Of a DNA stretch of 64,000 bases, positions 45,593-54,317 are shown piece after piece; position 1 is the first letter of the stretch; every line of letters begins with the position of its first letter. The stretch spans positions 1 to 64,000 of the forward strand of contig CALULY010000002.1 of assembly GCA_944321635.1 (NCBI GenBank), given 5' to 3'. This DNA is from an uncultured Bacteroidaceae bacterium (GTDB lineage: Bacteria; Bacteroidota; Bacteroidia; Bacteroidales; Bacteroidaceae). The position numbers and the translations under genes were made by a program. Below the pieces are notes generated by a model that saw nothing but the letters and a program-made list of their open reading frames with translations, made no database searches and was not told the DNA's origin.

Positions 45593-46930
45593 TCAGATGA
45601 TGCCTTGCTCCAACATCGCGTGGGCAACCTTCATGAAGCCTGCGATGTTTGCACCCTTGACGTAGTTGATATAGCCGTCAGGCTCTGTGCCATACTTGAC
45701 ACATTGCTCGTGGATAGCCGACATTATCTGGTGCAACTTGGCATCTACCTCCTCTGCCGTCCAGCTGATGTGCATGGCATTCTGTGTCATCTCAAGACCA
45801 GAGGTTGCCACGCCGCCGGCATTGACTGCCTTGCCTGGGGCAAAAATCATCTTGTGCTCGATGAACTTGTCAATCGCCTCGGGACGGCAACCCATGTTGG
45901 ACACTTCGGCGACTGCCAGCACGCCGTTGTCGATGAGCTGTTGCGCGTCATTGCCGTCCAATTCGTTCTGAGTGGCGCACGGCATAGCGATGTCCACCTT
46001 GACTTCCCAAGGCTTGTGTCCGGGGATGAACTTAGCATTCGGGTACTTCTCGGCATAAGGAGCGACCACGTCGTTGCCTGATGCACGGAGCTCGAGCATA
46101 TAATCTATCTTGTCACCTGAAACGCCATCGGGGTCATAGACATAACCATCAGGACCAGAGATGGTGACAACCTTCGCACCGAGCTGGGTAGCCTTGGTGA
46201 CTGCGCCCCATGCCACGTTGCCGAAGCCTGAAACGGCGACCGTCTTGCCCTTGATGTCGATGCCCTTGGTCTTCAACATCTGGTTGGTGAAGTAGAGCGC
46301 ACCGAAGCCCGTAGCCTCTGCCCTTACCAGCGAGCCGCCGAACTCCAAACCCTTGCCGGTCATAGTCCCGGTGTGGGTGCGGGTGAGTTTCTTGTACATC
46401 CCAAACATATAGCCGACCTCGCGTGCGCCGACACCTATGTCACCGGCAGGAACATCCATGTCGGGACCGATGTGCCTCCACAATTCGAGGATAAAGGATT
46501 GGCAGAAACGCATTATCTCGGCATCCGACTTGCCGCGCGGCGAGAAGTCCGAGCCGCCTTTGCCGCCACCCATCGGGAGCGTCGTCAAGGCATTCTTGAA
46601 AGTCTGCTCAAAGCCAAGGAACTTGAGGATAGACAAATTGACGGAAGCGTGGAAACGTATGCCGCCTTTGTAGGGGCCTATCGCGTTGTTGAACTGCACG
46701 CGGTAGCCGATGTTCACCTGCACCTCGCCGTTGTCATCCACCCAAGGCACTTTGAAGGTGAATATACGATCCGGCTCCACCAGTCTCTCTATGATTTTGG
46801 CTTTCTCAAATTCGGGATGCTGGTTGTACACTTCCTCGATTGACATGAGGACTTCCCTGACTGCTTGCAGGAACTCGGATTCACCAGGGTGCTTGGCCTC
46901 AAGGTTGGCCATGACTTGATTGATGTTCAT
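45593..46930 (-). CDS. gdhA: NADP-type glutamate dehydrogenase
   Basis: The 445-residue protein matches hexameric GdhA: glutamate site LPMGGGKGGSDFSPRGKSD (about 117-135), proton donor region DVPAGDIGVGAREVGYMFG, and the nucleotide fold with VSGFGNVAWGAV. A serine-rich or basic 2'-phosphate pocket was not examined in detail, so NADP preference is by family. It assimilates ammonia with 2-oxoglutarate. It is monocistronic. Confidence 0.97.
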   Translation of the reverse strand: MNINQVMANLEAKHPGESEFLQAVREVLMSIEEVYNQHPEFEKAKIIERLVEPDRIFTFKVPWVDDNGEVQVNIGYRVQFNNAIGPYKGGIRFHASVNLSILKFLGFEQTFKNALTTLPMGGGKGGSDFSPRGKSDAEIMRFCQSFILELWRHIGPDMDVPAGDIGVGAREVGYMFGMYKKLTRTHTGTMTGKGLEFGGSLVRAEATGFGALYFTNQMLKTKGIDIKGKTVAVSGFGNVAWGAVTKATQLGAKVVTISGPDGYVYDPDGVSGDKIDYMLELRASGNDVVAPYAEKYPNAKFIPGHKPWEVKVDIAMPCATQNELDGNDAQQLIDNGVLAVAEVSNMGCRPEAIDKFIEHKMIFAPGKAVNAGGVATSGLEMTQNAMHISWTAEEVDAKLHQIMSAIHEQCVKYGTEPDGYINYVKGANIAGFMKVAHAMLEQGII

Positions 46931-46980
46931 AATATTATATTATTTATAAGGTTGTTAGACTCCAAAGCGATTGTCTGCTG

Positions 46981-46988
46981 CAAATGTA
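46981..46988 (-). promoter_or_regulatory. gdhA promoter box TACATTTG
   Basis: On the minus strand TACATTTG fits TAnnTTTG and lies about 50 nt before the gdhA ATG. No clear minus-33 box. Confidence 0.55.
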
Positions 46989-47284
46989 CATATTGTAATC
47001 AATAAACCTAATGAAAACACTGTTTTTTTGCCCGTCATTGATAAAATGTCCAAATTGTGCCGTCGAACCCAGCGTAAACGGCATTTATTGTAGATTTTTG
47101 TCAATCCACCGTTGCCGGCCAGTTGCCAATGATGGAGCAGTAAAAATGGCGGTGATTTGAAAATTTTGCGTTCAACCACATACATATATTAAATATACCC
47201 AACCGGCACCATCAGTCAGTGCAAGGCACGCACCGCCAACACATCTGCCGCGCTAATGGCAGCAAGCAAAACAGCAGGGTTGGA

Positions 47285-47385
47285 TGGAAAGTCTGTTTTT
47301 AATCTAAAAACATATAATTTCAACCTGCAAACACATAATTGCAGCCTGCAAACATATAATTGCAACCTAAAAACAAACTTTTCAT
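47285..47385 (-). repeat. Intergenic repeat family 1, copy B
   Basis: AATCT, AACCT, AGCCT and AACCT boxes start at 47301, 47322, 47343 and 47364, exactly 21 bp apart, with spacers such as GCAAACATATAATTGC. Ends are GGAAAGTCTGTTTTTAATC and AAAACAAACTTTTC, an imperfect inverted repeat. Reverse orientation relative to copy A. Confidence 0.85.
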
Positions 47386-47507
47386 GCGGTGATGCCAACA
47401 TTTCACCCCTCATCGCTGTGGAGGGCGCACCATGCAAACCGGGCGTCTCCATGACCCACCACGGCACTGCCGGTACGTGCAGGGCATGGCAAATCATGCC
47501 ACAGTGC

Positions 47508-47537
47508 TTGCGCTGAATGCCGATTGCGCTATCTTTG
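47508..47537 (+). promoter_or_regulatory. Fucosidase promoter (TTG - 19 bp - TATCTTTG)
   Basis: TTG at 47508-47510 and TATCTTTG at 47530-47537 are 19 bp apart, an exact fit. The start codon follows 18 nt later. Confidence 0.75.
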
Positions 47538-47555
47538 TAAGCAAAGTTTTCACAC

Positions 47556-49064
47556 ATGGCAACATCACGACAAATCTCCAGGCAGATCCTGCCATTGCTT
47601 GCGGCGTTTGCCGTCGCGGCGGCAGGTGATTGCGCCGCGCAGTCACTGTTCCAAGAGCAGGAACTGCCCAACCCCGGCAACACACCGTCGCCGGTTTTCC
47701 CCGTCCCCACCGAGCGTCAGATGCAATGGTATGAGACGGAATTCTATGGTTTCTCGCACTACGGGCCCAACACCTTCGTGGGCACCGAGTGGGGAAATGA
47801 CAGGCCGTCGGACCCGACGGAGTTTGCTCCCGCAGCTTTGCCAGACTGCCAGCAGTGGGTGGATGCAATGGCGGCGGCCGGGATGCGCGGCGCAGTCATC
47901 ATCAGCAAGCACCATGACGGCTTCTGCCTATGGCCGACGGGCAGCACGGAGTTCAATGTCCTGCACGGCGCGGGGGTGAGCAAGGAGGTGAACATCCTCA
48001 AGCAATTTGCCGACGCGTGCCGCGCCAACGGCATGAAGTTCGGTGTTTACGTCTCCCCCTGGGATGCCAGCAGCCCGCTTTATGCGACCGATGCCTACGT
48101 GACGGACGTGCTGCTCAAGCAAATCACTGAGATTTGCACGGGCTACGGTCCTATGTTCGAGATATGGTTTGACGGTGCAATGGGCGGTGGCGGCTACTAT
48201 GGCGGCAGCGAGATGCAGAACCGCACGATAGACAAAACGGTCTATTACGACTGGGAGAACGTCGCCGACTCCATCCACAAGATGCAACCCGGGTGCGTAG
48301 TCTGGGGGCGGGAGTTCCGCTGGTGCGGCAACGAAGACGGATTCTCGGGACGCACGTGCTGGGCAAACTTCAACTCAAAGGAGGTATTCATCGAGCAACA
48401 GAACAACACGGGCGTTGAGGACGGCCTGCTGTTCATCCCCTCAGAGTCGGACGTACGCACCACATCCAAATGGTTCTGGACGGCAGAGGAGAAAGCCAAG
48501 ACACCCGAACAGCTCTTCAAGATATACCTGGAGACCATCGGACGCAACTCGACACTCATCATGAACTGCGCCCCCGACGACAAGGGCAAGATGCCCGACA
48601 ACGTGGTCGAGAGCCTCAAGGGGCTGGGCAAGCTGCTGGACGAGCGTCTCGCCAAGGACTTTGCGGCAGGACGGCACGCCACGGCCGACAAGGTGCGCAC
48701 ACCGGGCAACTTCGGTGCGGACAATGTGACCGACGGGTGCAAGGACACCTACTGGACCACCAACGACGGCGACACGTCAGGTTCGGTGACGATAGACCTC
48801 AAGCGGCGACGCGGCATACACTATGTCATGCTCCAGGAGTACATCCGTCTGGGGCAGCGCGTCCGAGCATTCGACATCGAGACCAGCATCGACGGGCGCG
48901 ACTGGCAACCATTCGCCGAGGGGACGACGATAGGCTACAAGCGCATCATGGCCAAGGACGACAACACCGACAGCTACGGTGAGGCGACTGAGGCAAGGTA
49001 TGTGCGTGTCAACATCCGCGACAGCCACACTTGCCCGCTGTTGCACACCATTTCAATATATTAA
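47556..49064 (+). CDS. Secreted alpha-L-fucosidase (GH29) with C-terminal discoidin-like domain
   Basis: The 502-residue protein has a signal peptide (about 1-28), a GH29 catalytic barrel and a C-terminal F5/8 type C (discoidin-like) domain (about 370-500) that may bind carbohydrate. Conserved features: ETEFYGFSHYGPNTFVGTEWG, SKHHDGFCLWPT, the nucleophile Asp in MFEIWFDGAMGGGG (D206) and WGREFRWCGNEDG. It should release terminal alpha-linked fucose from glycans such as mucin. It is followed after 9 nt by a secreted GEVED-like protein, suggesting a two-gene operon. Confidence 0.93.
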   Translation: MATSRQISRQILPLLAAFAVAAAGDCAAQSLFQEQELPNPGNTPSPVFPVPTERQMQWYETEFYGFSHYGPNTFVGTEWGNDRPSDPTEFAPAALPDCQQWVDAMAAAGMRGAVIISKHHDGFCLWPTGSTEFNVLHGAGVSKEVNILKQFADACRANGMKFGVYVSPWDASSPLYATDAYVTDVLLKQITEICTGYGPMFEIWFDGAMGGGGYYGGSEMQNRTIDKTVYYDWENVADSIHKMQPGCVVWGREFRWCGNEDGFSGRTCWANFNSKEVFIEQQNNTGVEDGLLFIPSESDVRTTSKWFWTAEEKAKTPEQLFKIYLETIGRNSTLIMNCAPDDKGKMPDNVVESLKGLGKLLDERLAKDFAAGRHATADKVRTPGNFGADNVTDGCKDTYWTTNDGDTSGSVTIDLKRRRGIHYVMLQEYIRLGQRVRAFDIETSIDGRDWQPFAEGTTIGYKRIMAKDDNTDSYGEATEARYVRVNIRDSHTCPLLHTISIY

Positions 49065-49073
49065 TAGGAGGAG

Positions 49074-50507
49074 ATGAAGATGAAAAGATTCATATACGCA
49101 GCCGTCGCAGCCCTTGCATTCGCGGCAGGGGCGACGGCGCAAGACTACGAATGCTCGTTTGAGGCGGGCGACTACAAAGCAGTCTCGACATTCGACACCT
49201 GGGCAGACTCGCCATTCCGCACGGGGCAGCTCACGGGACAGGCGAAGGTCATCGACAACCCGCACCGCGACGACATCAACGGCACAGGGCGCGTCCTGGC
49301 GTTCCACCGCTCGCAATGGGGCAGCCACCTCTATGGCGCAAGGGTTGACTTGGCGACCCCGCTGCCATTCGCCGACACCCCGCGCTACCTGCACGTGATG
49401 ATCCACAAGCCCACACGGGGCAAAGCCGCCCTTGTCGTGCTCGGCAAGCGCAGCGCATGGGCGGGGCAATCGCCCGAGACGGTACAACTCGTCACCCCGT
49501 CGCTCAACGAGATCGAGGGCGGCAAATGGTGTGACGCCGTGTTCATGGTGCGTGGCAACACCAATGCCGAGGTGCACAGCTTTGTCATCGCGCCGGACAC
49601 TGAGCGCAACCCGGCGTCACAGGGCAGCTACACCGCACTCATCGACAACATAGTCCTCAACGACGACCCCACGCCGCGCGGGGCAACAGAGCCCTACCAG
49701 GTGGCATTTGACACCGATGCCACGGTCAAGGGCGGCACACCCCCGTTAAGCTCCGTCGCATTCACCTCACCCGACGGGGCAGGAGGCAAGTTGATGTTGT
49801 CAACATCGCCTTTGGCAGCCTACCAATACATCAGCCTAAGGCCTCTGGCAAGTGCCAAGCCGGGCGACCGCGTGACGCTTGACATCCGTGGCGGCGGAGC
49901 GGGTTTCGCCTGCAACGTATATGCCGACTGGGACAACGACGGAATGTTTTCCACGACAGCGGCAGACGGCACGGGGACACAATGCGATGAATTTGCCGCA
50001 TCCACGCCGTCCCTTGTTCCGGACAGTGCCGGGGCCGGATGCACCATGTCTTTCGCCGTCCCTGAATATGTCAAACCTGGCAATTACAGGCTCAGGCTCA
50101 AAATCATGAATGTCCTGTCCAGCCGCGCCGAGCCGCTTGACCCCACCGACGTTGACACCGCAGCCGGCGGGCGCATCATCGACTGCCTCGTCAACGTCCA
50201 TGCCGAGACGGTCAATGCCGGGTTTGTGGCAAGGATGTGCGACGTCTCATCCATCGACGGGGGGCTTGCCCCGTCGGAAGCGAAATGGGGCGAAGACCTG
50301 CGCTTCAACCTGCGGATGGACAGCGACTACCACCTGACGGGGCTGGAGGTCAAGCACGGGCACGACCTCGCAGGGCCGCAACATGTCAACGGCAACCAGC
50401 AATGGAGCATCGATGTGATCAATGTGACCGAGGACGGGCAAATGGCCATCCCCGCCGAAATGGTGGACGGTGACGTGTCGGTCACTATCCTGTTCACCAA
50501 CAAATGA
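49074..50507 (+). CDS. Exported beta-rich protein with GEVED-like segment, partner of the fucosidase
   Basis: The 477-residue protein has a signal peptide (about 4-22, cleavage near ATAQ) and then two beta-rich regions: residues about 25-205, resembling surface or carbohydrate-binding modules, and about 215-390 with the GEVED-type element VYADWDNDGMFS and FAVPEYVKPGNYRLRLK. The C-terminal part is of unknown fold. Function unknown; its position suggests a role in handling fucosylated glycan. No lipobox is evident. Confidence 0.75.
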   Translation: MKMKRFIYAAVAALAFAAGATAQDYECSFEAGDYKAVSTFDTWADSPFRTGQLTGQAKVIDNPHRDDINGTGRVLAFHRSQWGSHLYGARVDLATPLPFADTPRYLHVMIHKPTRGKAALVVLGKRSAWAGQSPETVQLVTPSLNEIEGGKWCDAVFMVRGNTNAEVHSFVIAPDTERNPASQGSYTALIDNIVLNDDPTPRGATEPYQVAFDTDATVKGGTPPLSSVAFTSPDGAGGKLMLSTSPLAAYQYISLRPLASAKPGDRVTLDIRGGGAGFACNVYADWDNDGMFSTTAADGTGTQCDEFAASTPSLVPDSAGAGCTMSFAVPEYVKPGNYRLRLKIMNVLSSRAEPLDPTDVDTAAGGRIIDCLVNVHAETVNAGFVARMCDVSSIDGGLAPSEAKWGEDLRFNLRMDSDYHLTGLEVKHGHDLAGPQHVNGNQQWSIDVINVTEDGQMAIPAEMVDGDVSVTILFTNK

Positions 50508-50562
50508 CCGTCCTGCACATCGCTCCGCCGCACGCCACGCGGCAGACACAAGACAAAGCACG

Positions 50563-50592
50563 GAGGCGCACCGCATGGTGCGCCTCTTTTCA
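50563..50592 (+). terminator. Terminator after the fucosidase operon
   Basis: GAGGCGCACC (50563-50572) pairs with GGTGCGCCTC (50577-50586) around GCAT and is followed by TTTTCATT. Confidence 0.88.
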
Positions 50593-50705
50593 TTCGCGTC
50601 CCAGGCTGTGTGCACGGCCATTGCCTTTGCCGGCTAACCGCCTGGCGCGGGCGGCAACGAGGGAAAAACGTGATCATGCCAGACGTGAAGTCCCAGCAAA
50701 CCGGG

Positions 50706-50926
50706 CATAAAATCCCTTCAGGTCAGACATGAACTCCACCCTCCTGGTGCATAAAGTTCATTGCCTCCGCACATAAAGTAAAAACAAAACTTCTGTTTAT
50801 ATATTCAAAACTTTTGTTTATATATTCAAAAGTTCTGTTTATATAAACAAAACTTCTGAATGAACTTTATGTACGGTGGTAATGAACTTTAGGCCTGACC
50901 TGGCTGAACTTTACGTCCGGCCTCAT
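50706..50926 (+). repeat. Intergenic repeat family 2, copy 3
   Basis: Left flank units start at 50706, 50728, 50750 and 50772 (CATAAAATCC, CATGAACTCC, CATAAAGTTC, CATAAAGTAA), exactly 22 bp apart. Core boxes AACTTCTG, AACTTTTG, AAGTTCTG, AACTTCTG start at 50788, 50809, 50830 and 50851, exactly 21 bp apart. Right-hand TGAACTTTA boxes start at 50861, 50883 and 50905, again 22 bp apart. Confidence 0.9.
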
Positions 50927-51006
50927 CGGGACCATGTCCTGCCTTGCGGCGGTGATATTGGTACGATAATCTGTAATCCATGCACACGGGCTCAGCGCGC
51001 ATAGCC

Positions 51007-51014
51007 TATTTTTG
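51007..51014 (+). promoter_or_regulatory. Promoter box TATTTTTG of the TonB-receptor operon
   Basis: TATTTTTG fits TAnnTTTG. It lies downstream of the first in-frame ATG (50980), arguing that translation starts at 51019 or at 51037. Confidence 0.55.
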
Positions 51015-51018
51015 CGAC

Positions 51019-53325
51019 ATGAATATGGATATGGAAATGAAAACTCTTGTTGACCGTCTGCACGACGGCGGACACTCGTGCGTGATCCGCAACGGGAAGG
51101 TGACGCGGACATTCGACCAGAGGGGCGTCGCCGACCTTTATGATTTGTACGAGCGCGAACCATCCTTCCTGCACGGGGCGGAGATGGCCGACAAAGTGGT
51201 GGGCAAAGGGGCGGCGGCACTCATGGTGCTTGGCGGCATCAGGCGGCTGCACGCCGATGTCATCAGTGATGCCGCGCTGGAGCTGCTGCGCGGGGCTTGC
51301 GTAGATGTGACATTCGGCACACGCGTGCCGCACATCATCAACCGCAAGGGCGACGGACGCTGCCCGCTGGAACAGAGGACGGAGGGCGCGGCCACGGCGG
51401 AGGAGGCCTTCCCGTTGATAAAATCATTCGTCGAGGCGTTGCGTGGCGGCAAGAGCACGGCGGTGGCATTGCTGCTGGCATTGGCTGCAAGCGCCGGCGG
51501 CGGGGAATGTTTCGCCCAAAGCGACTCGACCGTCACGGACAGACAACACCGCATCGAGGAAGTCGTCGTCACTGGCACACGCAACGAGACAGATGCCCGC
51601 CTCCTGCCTATGACGGTCTCGGTGGTCGGCAGGCAGAGGCTTGAGGCGGCCTGGCAACCGTCTTTGCTACAAACATTGACCGAGGAAGTGCCGGGACTGT
51701 TTGTCACGGGGCGTGGCATGATGGGCTACGGCGTCTCGACGGGCGCGGCCGGCGGACTGAGCATGAGAGGACTTGCAGGCAACGCCCAGATGCTCGTGCT
51801 GGTGGACGGGCACCCACAGTACATGGGGTTGTTTGGCCACCCGATTGCGGACGCCTACCAGACGATGATGGCCGAGCGTGTCGAGGTTGTCAGAGGACCT
51901 GCGTCGGTGCTCTACGGGTCGAATGCCATGGGAGGTGTCGTCAACATCGTCACGAGGTCCATGCCCACGGACGGGAGCGAGACCGAAGTCACCGCTGGCA
52001 TGGGGTCGTACATGACAGTGCAGACCGAGGCGGTGAGCCGACACCGGAGGGGGAAACTGACAAGCACGGCAGCCGTGTCCTACAACCGCAGTGACGGGCA
52101 CCGGGAGAACATGGGTTTTGAGCAGTACGGGGGATATGTCACGCTCGGCTATGCAGTCAACGAGCGGTGGGATCTGCACGGGGATGTCAATGTGACGCAC
52201 TTCAACGCCTCCAATCCCGGTCCTGTCACCGCGCCGATGATTGACAACGACCAGAAGGTGACACGCGGCATGGCTTCGCTCTCACTGTCCAACGACTACG
52301 GCCGCACGTCGGGGAGGCTGGGCGTCTACTACAATTGGGGAAGGCACAACATCAACGACGGGCACACTGCCGATGAACCGGCGCAGACATCACTGTTCAA
52401 CTCCAAAGACATGATGATGGGTGTGTCATGGTGGCAGAGCGCGGCACTGGGCCGGAGCGGCAGGCTGACGGCGGGCTTTGACTTCCAGCACTTCGGGGGA
52501 CGCACGTGGAACGAGGACATTGCCACAGGGACGGAAACGCCCGGAGTGGACGAGGCTGAGAACGATTTTGCGGGCTACCTCGACTACCGGCAATCCATAG
52601 GCACACTGCTCACACTCGATGCCGGCATCAGGGTCGGCCACCACACACGCACCGGGACGGAGGTCATCCCGCAAGGAGGTGTCTCGCTGCACTTGCCGAG
52701 GAACGTGGAGATGAAAGCGATGGTGAGCAAGGGCTACCGCAACCCGACGATCAGAGAACTCTATATGTTCATGCCTCGCAACCCGGAACTCGCTCCCGAG
52801 AGGCTGGTCAACTACGAACTGTCCTTGTCCCAACGGCTGCTGGGCGGCGCGCTGCGCTACGGGGTGAACGTCTTTTACATCAACGGCAGCAATGCCATCG
52901 TGCTGGACCAGTCGATCCCGCGCTACATGAACACGGGGAAGATAAGGAATGCCGGGGTCGAGGCGACATTCAATTATGACATAAACGCCTGCTGGAACGT
53001 CAATGCCAACTATGCCTACGCACACATGGACAATCCGGTCATAGCCGCGCCGACGCATAAGCTCGATGCCAGTGCCCGCTTCGTCAAAGGCCGATGGACT
53101 GCCACAACGGGCATACAGTATGTCAACGGACTCTACACCGCCGTGGGACGGAACGAGCAGACAGAGGACTTCGTGCTGTGGAATGTGCGGGGGAGCTTCC
53201 GGGCTTGCAAGTTCGCGACATTGTTCGTCAAGGGTGAAAACCTGCTCGCGCAACGCTACGAGACAATGTTGGGCTATCCGATGCCGAGGGCGACGGTGAT
53301 GGGGGGAGTGAAACTGAACTTTTAA
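51019..53325 (+). CDS. DUF1893 domain fused to a TonB-dependent outer-membrane receptor
   Basis: From the ATG at 51019 the frame encodes 768 residues in two parts. Residues about 7-140 match DUF1893 (MKTLVDRLHDGGHSCVI, FDQRGVADLYDLY, DKVVGKGAAALMVLGGI, VPHIINRKGDGRCPLEQ), a small cytosolic deaminase-like fold. With no stop codon it runs into RGGKSTAVALLLALAASAGG, a good signal peptide, then a TonB receptor: RIEEVVVTGTRNETDA, plug with GLSMRGLAGNAQMLVLVDG and ERVEVVRGPASVLYGSNAMGG, and a barrel ending in a final beta strand with a C-terminal Phe (GGVKLNF). A TTG at 51439 could start the receptor separately. The ATG at 51037 (MKTL) is the alternative DUF1893 start. Confidence 0.85.
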   Translation: MNMDMEMKTLVDRLHDGGHSCVIRNGKVTRTFDQRGVADLYDLYEREPSFLHGAEMADKVVGKGAAALMVLGGIRRLHADVISDAALELLRGACVDVTFGTRVPHIINRKGDGRCPLEQRTEGAATAEEAFPLIKSFVEALRGGKSTAVALLLALAASAGGGECFAQSDSTVTDRQHRIEEVVVTGTRNETDARLLPMTVSVVGRQRLEAAWQPSLLQTLTEEVPGLFVTGRGMMGYGVSTGAAGGLSMRGLAGNAQMLVLVDGHPQYMGLFGHPIADAYQTMMAERVEVVRGPASVLYGSNAMGGVVNIVTRSMPTDGSETEVTAGMGSYMTVQTEAVSRHRRGKLTSTAAVSYNRSDGHRENMGFEQYGGYVTLGYAVNERWDLHGDVNVTHFNASNPGPVTAPMIDNDQKVTRGMASLSLSNDYGRTSGRLGVYYNWGRHNINDGHTADEPAQTSLFNSKDMMMGVSWWQSAALGRSGRLTAGFDFQHFGGRTWNEDIATGTETPGVDEAENDFAGYLDYRQSIGTLLTLDAGIRVGHHTRTGTEVIPQGGVSLHLPRNVEMKAMVSKGYRNPTIRELYMFMPRNPELAPERLVNYELSLSQRLLGGALRYGVNVFYINGSNAIVLDQSIPRYMNTGKIRNAGVEATFNYDINACWNVNANYAYAHMDNPVIAAPTHKLDASARFVKGRWTATTGIQYVNGLYTAVGRNEQTEDFVLWNVRGSFRACKFATLFVKGENLLAQRYETMLGYPMPRATVMGGVKLNF

Positions 53326-53338
53326 TACCATATATAAT

Positions 53339-54262
53339 ATGAATAGGATAATCAAACTTGCAGCAACGGCGATGCTCATGGCGGCGACGTGCATGAACTC
53401 CGCCTGCGCACAACAAAACCAGCAAAAGGAAGAAAAGGAAGTGGCAAAGGTCTATATGTTCAAGGAGATAACACCGGACAACTTGGTGAAAATCTACGAG
53501 ACACTCGGCCGCAAGGCTGAGGGCAAGGTTGCCGTCAAGCTGTCAACGGGCGAGCCGGGCGGGCACAATTTCCTGCAACCGTCGCTCATCAAGGATTTGG
53601 TGCAGGAAGTAGGCGGCACGATCGTCGAGTGCAACACGGCCTACGGCGGCGGGCGGTCCGACACAGAGTCGCACCTCAAGGCGGCGAGAGACCATGGTTT
53701 CACCGCCATCGCCGATGTTGACATCATGGATTCAGAGGGTGAGACACGGCTGCCCGTAGAGGGAGGGCGACACATAACGTATGACATCGTTGGCTCACAC
53801 TACCCAGACTACGACTTCACTGTTGTGCTCTCGCACTTCAAGGGGCACGCCATGGCAGGATTCGGCGGGGCGTTGAAGAACATCTCCATCGGCATAGCCT
53901 CTTCCAACGGCAAAGTGTGGATACACTCCGCCGGCCAGAGCACCGAGGACTGGGGCAGCCCGGCGCAAGATGATTTCCTGGAGACGATGGCTGAGGCGGC
54001 AAAGGCGATTGTTGACCACTGTGGCGACAACATATTGTACATTAGCGTCGCCAACAACCTGTCCGTGGACTGCGACTGCGATTCATCCCCCGCCGACCCT
54101 CAGATGGGCGACATAGGAATCCTTGCCTCGCTCGACCCTGTCACGCTTGACAAAGCCTGCACAGACCTTGTGCGGTCGTCGGAAGACCATGGAAAATCCA
54201 CCTCATCGAACGCATCGACTCAAGGCATGGGATGCACATCCTCGATTATGCCGAACAAATAG
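53339..54262 (+). CDS. DUF362 domain protein, exported, frameshifted near its C-terminus
   Basis: The 307-residue reading has a signal peptide (about 1-25, lipobox-like MNSACA) and a DUF362 domain with VAVKLSTGEPGGHNFLQP, NTAYGGGRSDTESHLKAA, LSHFKGHAMAGFGGALKNISIG and CDCDSSPADPQMGDIGILASLDP. After EDHGK (54194) the frame yields a low-complexity serine-rich end. One extra A in the run at 54193-54196 would instead give HLIERIDSRHGMHILDYAEQ and a stop at 54301-54303, a normal DUF362 ending. The stop of that corrected frame lies 14 nt before the next gene. Either a real deletion or a base-call error. Confidence 0.82.
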   Translation: MNRIIKLAATAMLMAATCMNSACAQQNQQKEEKEVAKVYMFKEITPDNLVKIYETLGRKAEGKVAVKLSTGEPGGHNFLQPSLIKDLVQEVGGTIVECNTAYGGGRSDTESHLKAARDHGFTAIADVDIMDSEGETRLPVEGGRHITYDIVGSHYPDYDFTVVLSHFKGHAMAGFGGALKNISIGIASSNGKVWIHSAGQSTEDWGSPAQDDFLETMAEAAKAIVDHCGDNILYISVANNLSVDCDCDSSPADPQMGDIGILASLDPVTLDKACTDLVRSSEDHGKSTSSNASTQGMGCTSSIMPNK

Positions 54263-54317
54263 GCATAGGGTGTCAAGATTATCAATTAATTTTGCTGGAC
54301 TAAACAACATTACTATC

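Larger units (their letters stand above)
46931..47555. other. 625-bp intergenic region between divergent gdhA and the fucosidase gene
   Basis: No credible gene was found. The region holds the gdhA promoter box (46981-46988), copy B of repeat family 1 (47285-47385) and the fucosidase promoter (47508-47537). Confidence 0.6.

Noticed and set aside
47216-47710. Frame with heptad peptide FRLxLYV on the minus strand
   Set aside because: The 21-bp DNA period produces the pattern; there is no start signal and it runs into the fucosidase promoter and gene.
50772-50872. Possible CRISPR array
   Set aside because: Units are continuous with no unique spacers, the period is 21-22 bp, and no cas genes are in the window.
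52426-53394. Open frame of 322 codons on the minus strand
   Set aside because: Antisense to the TonB receptor barrel, no recognisable protein.
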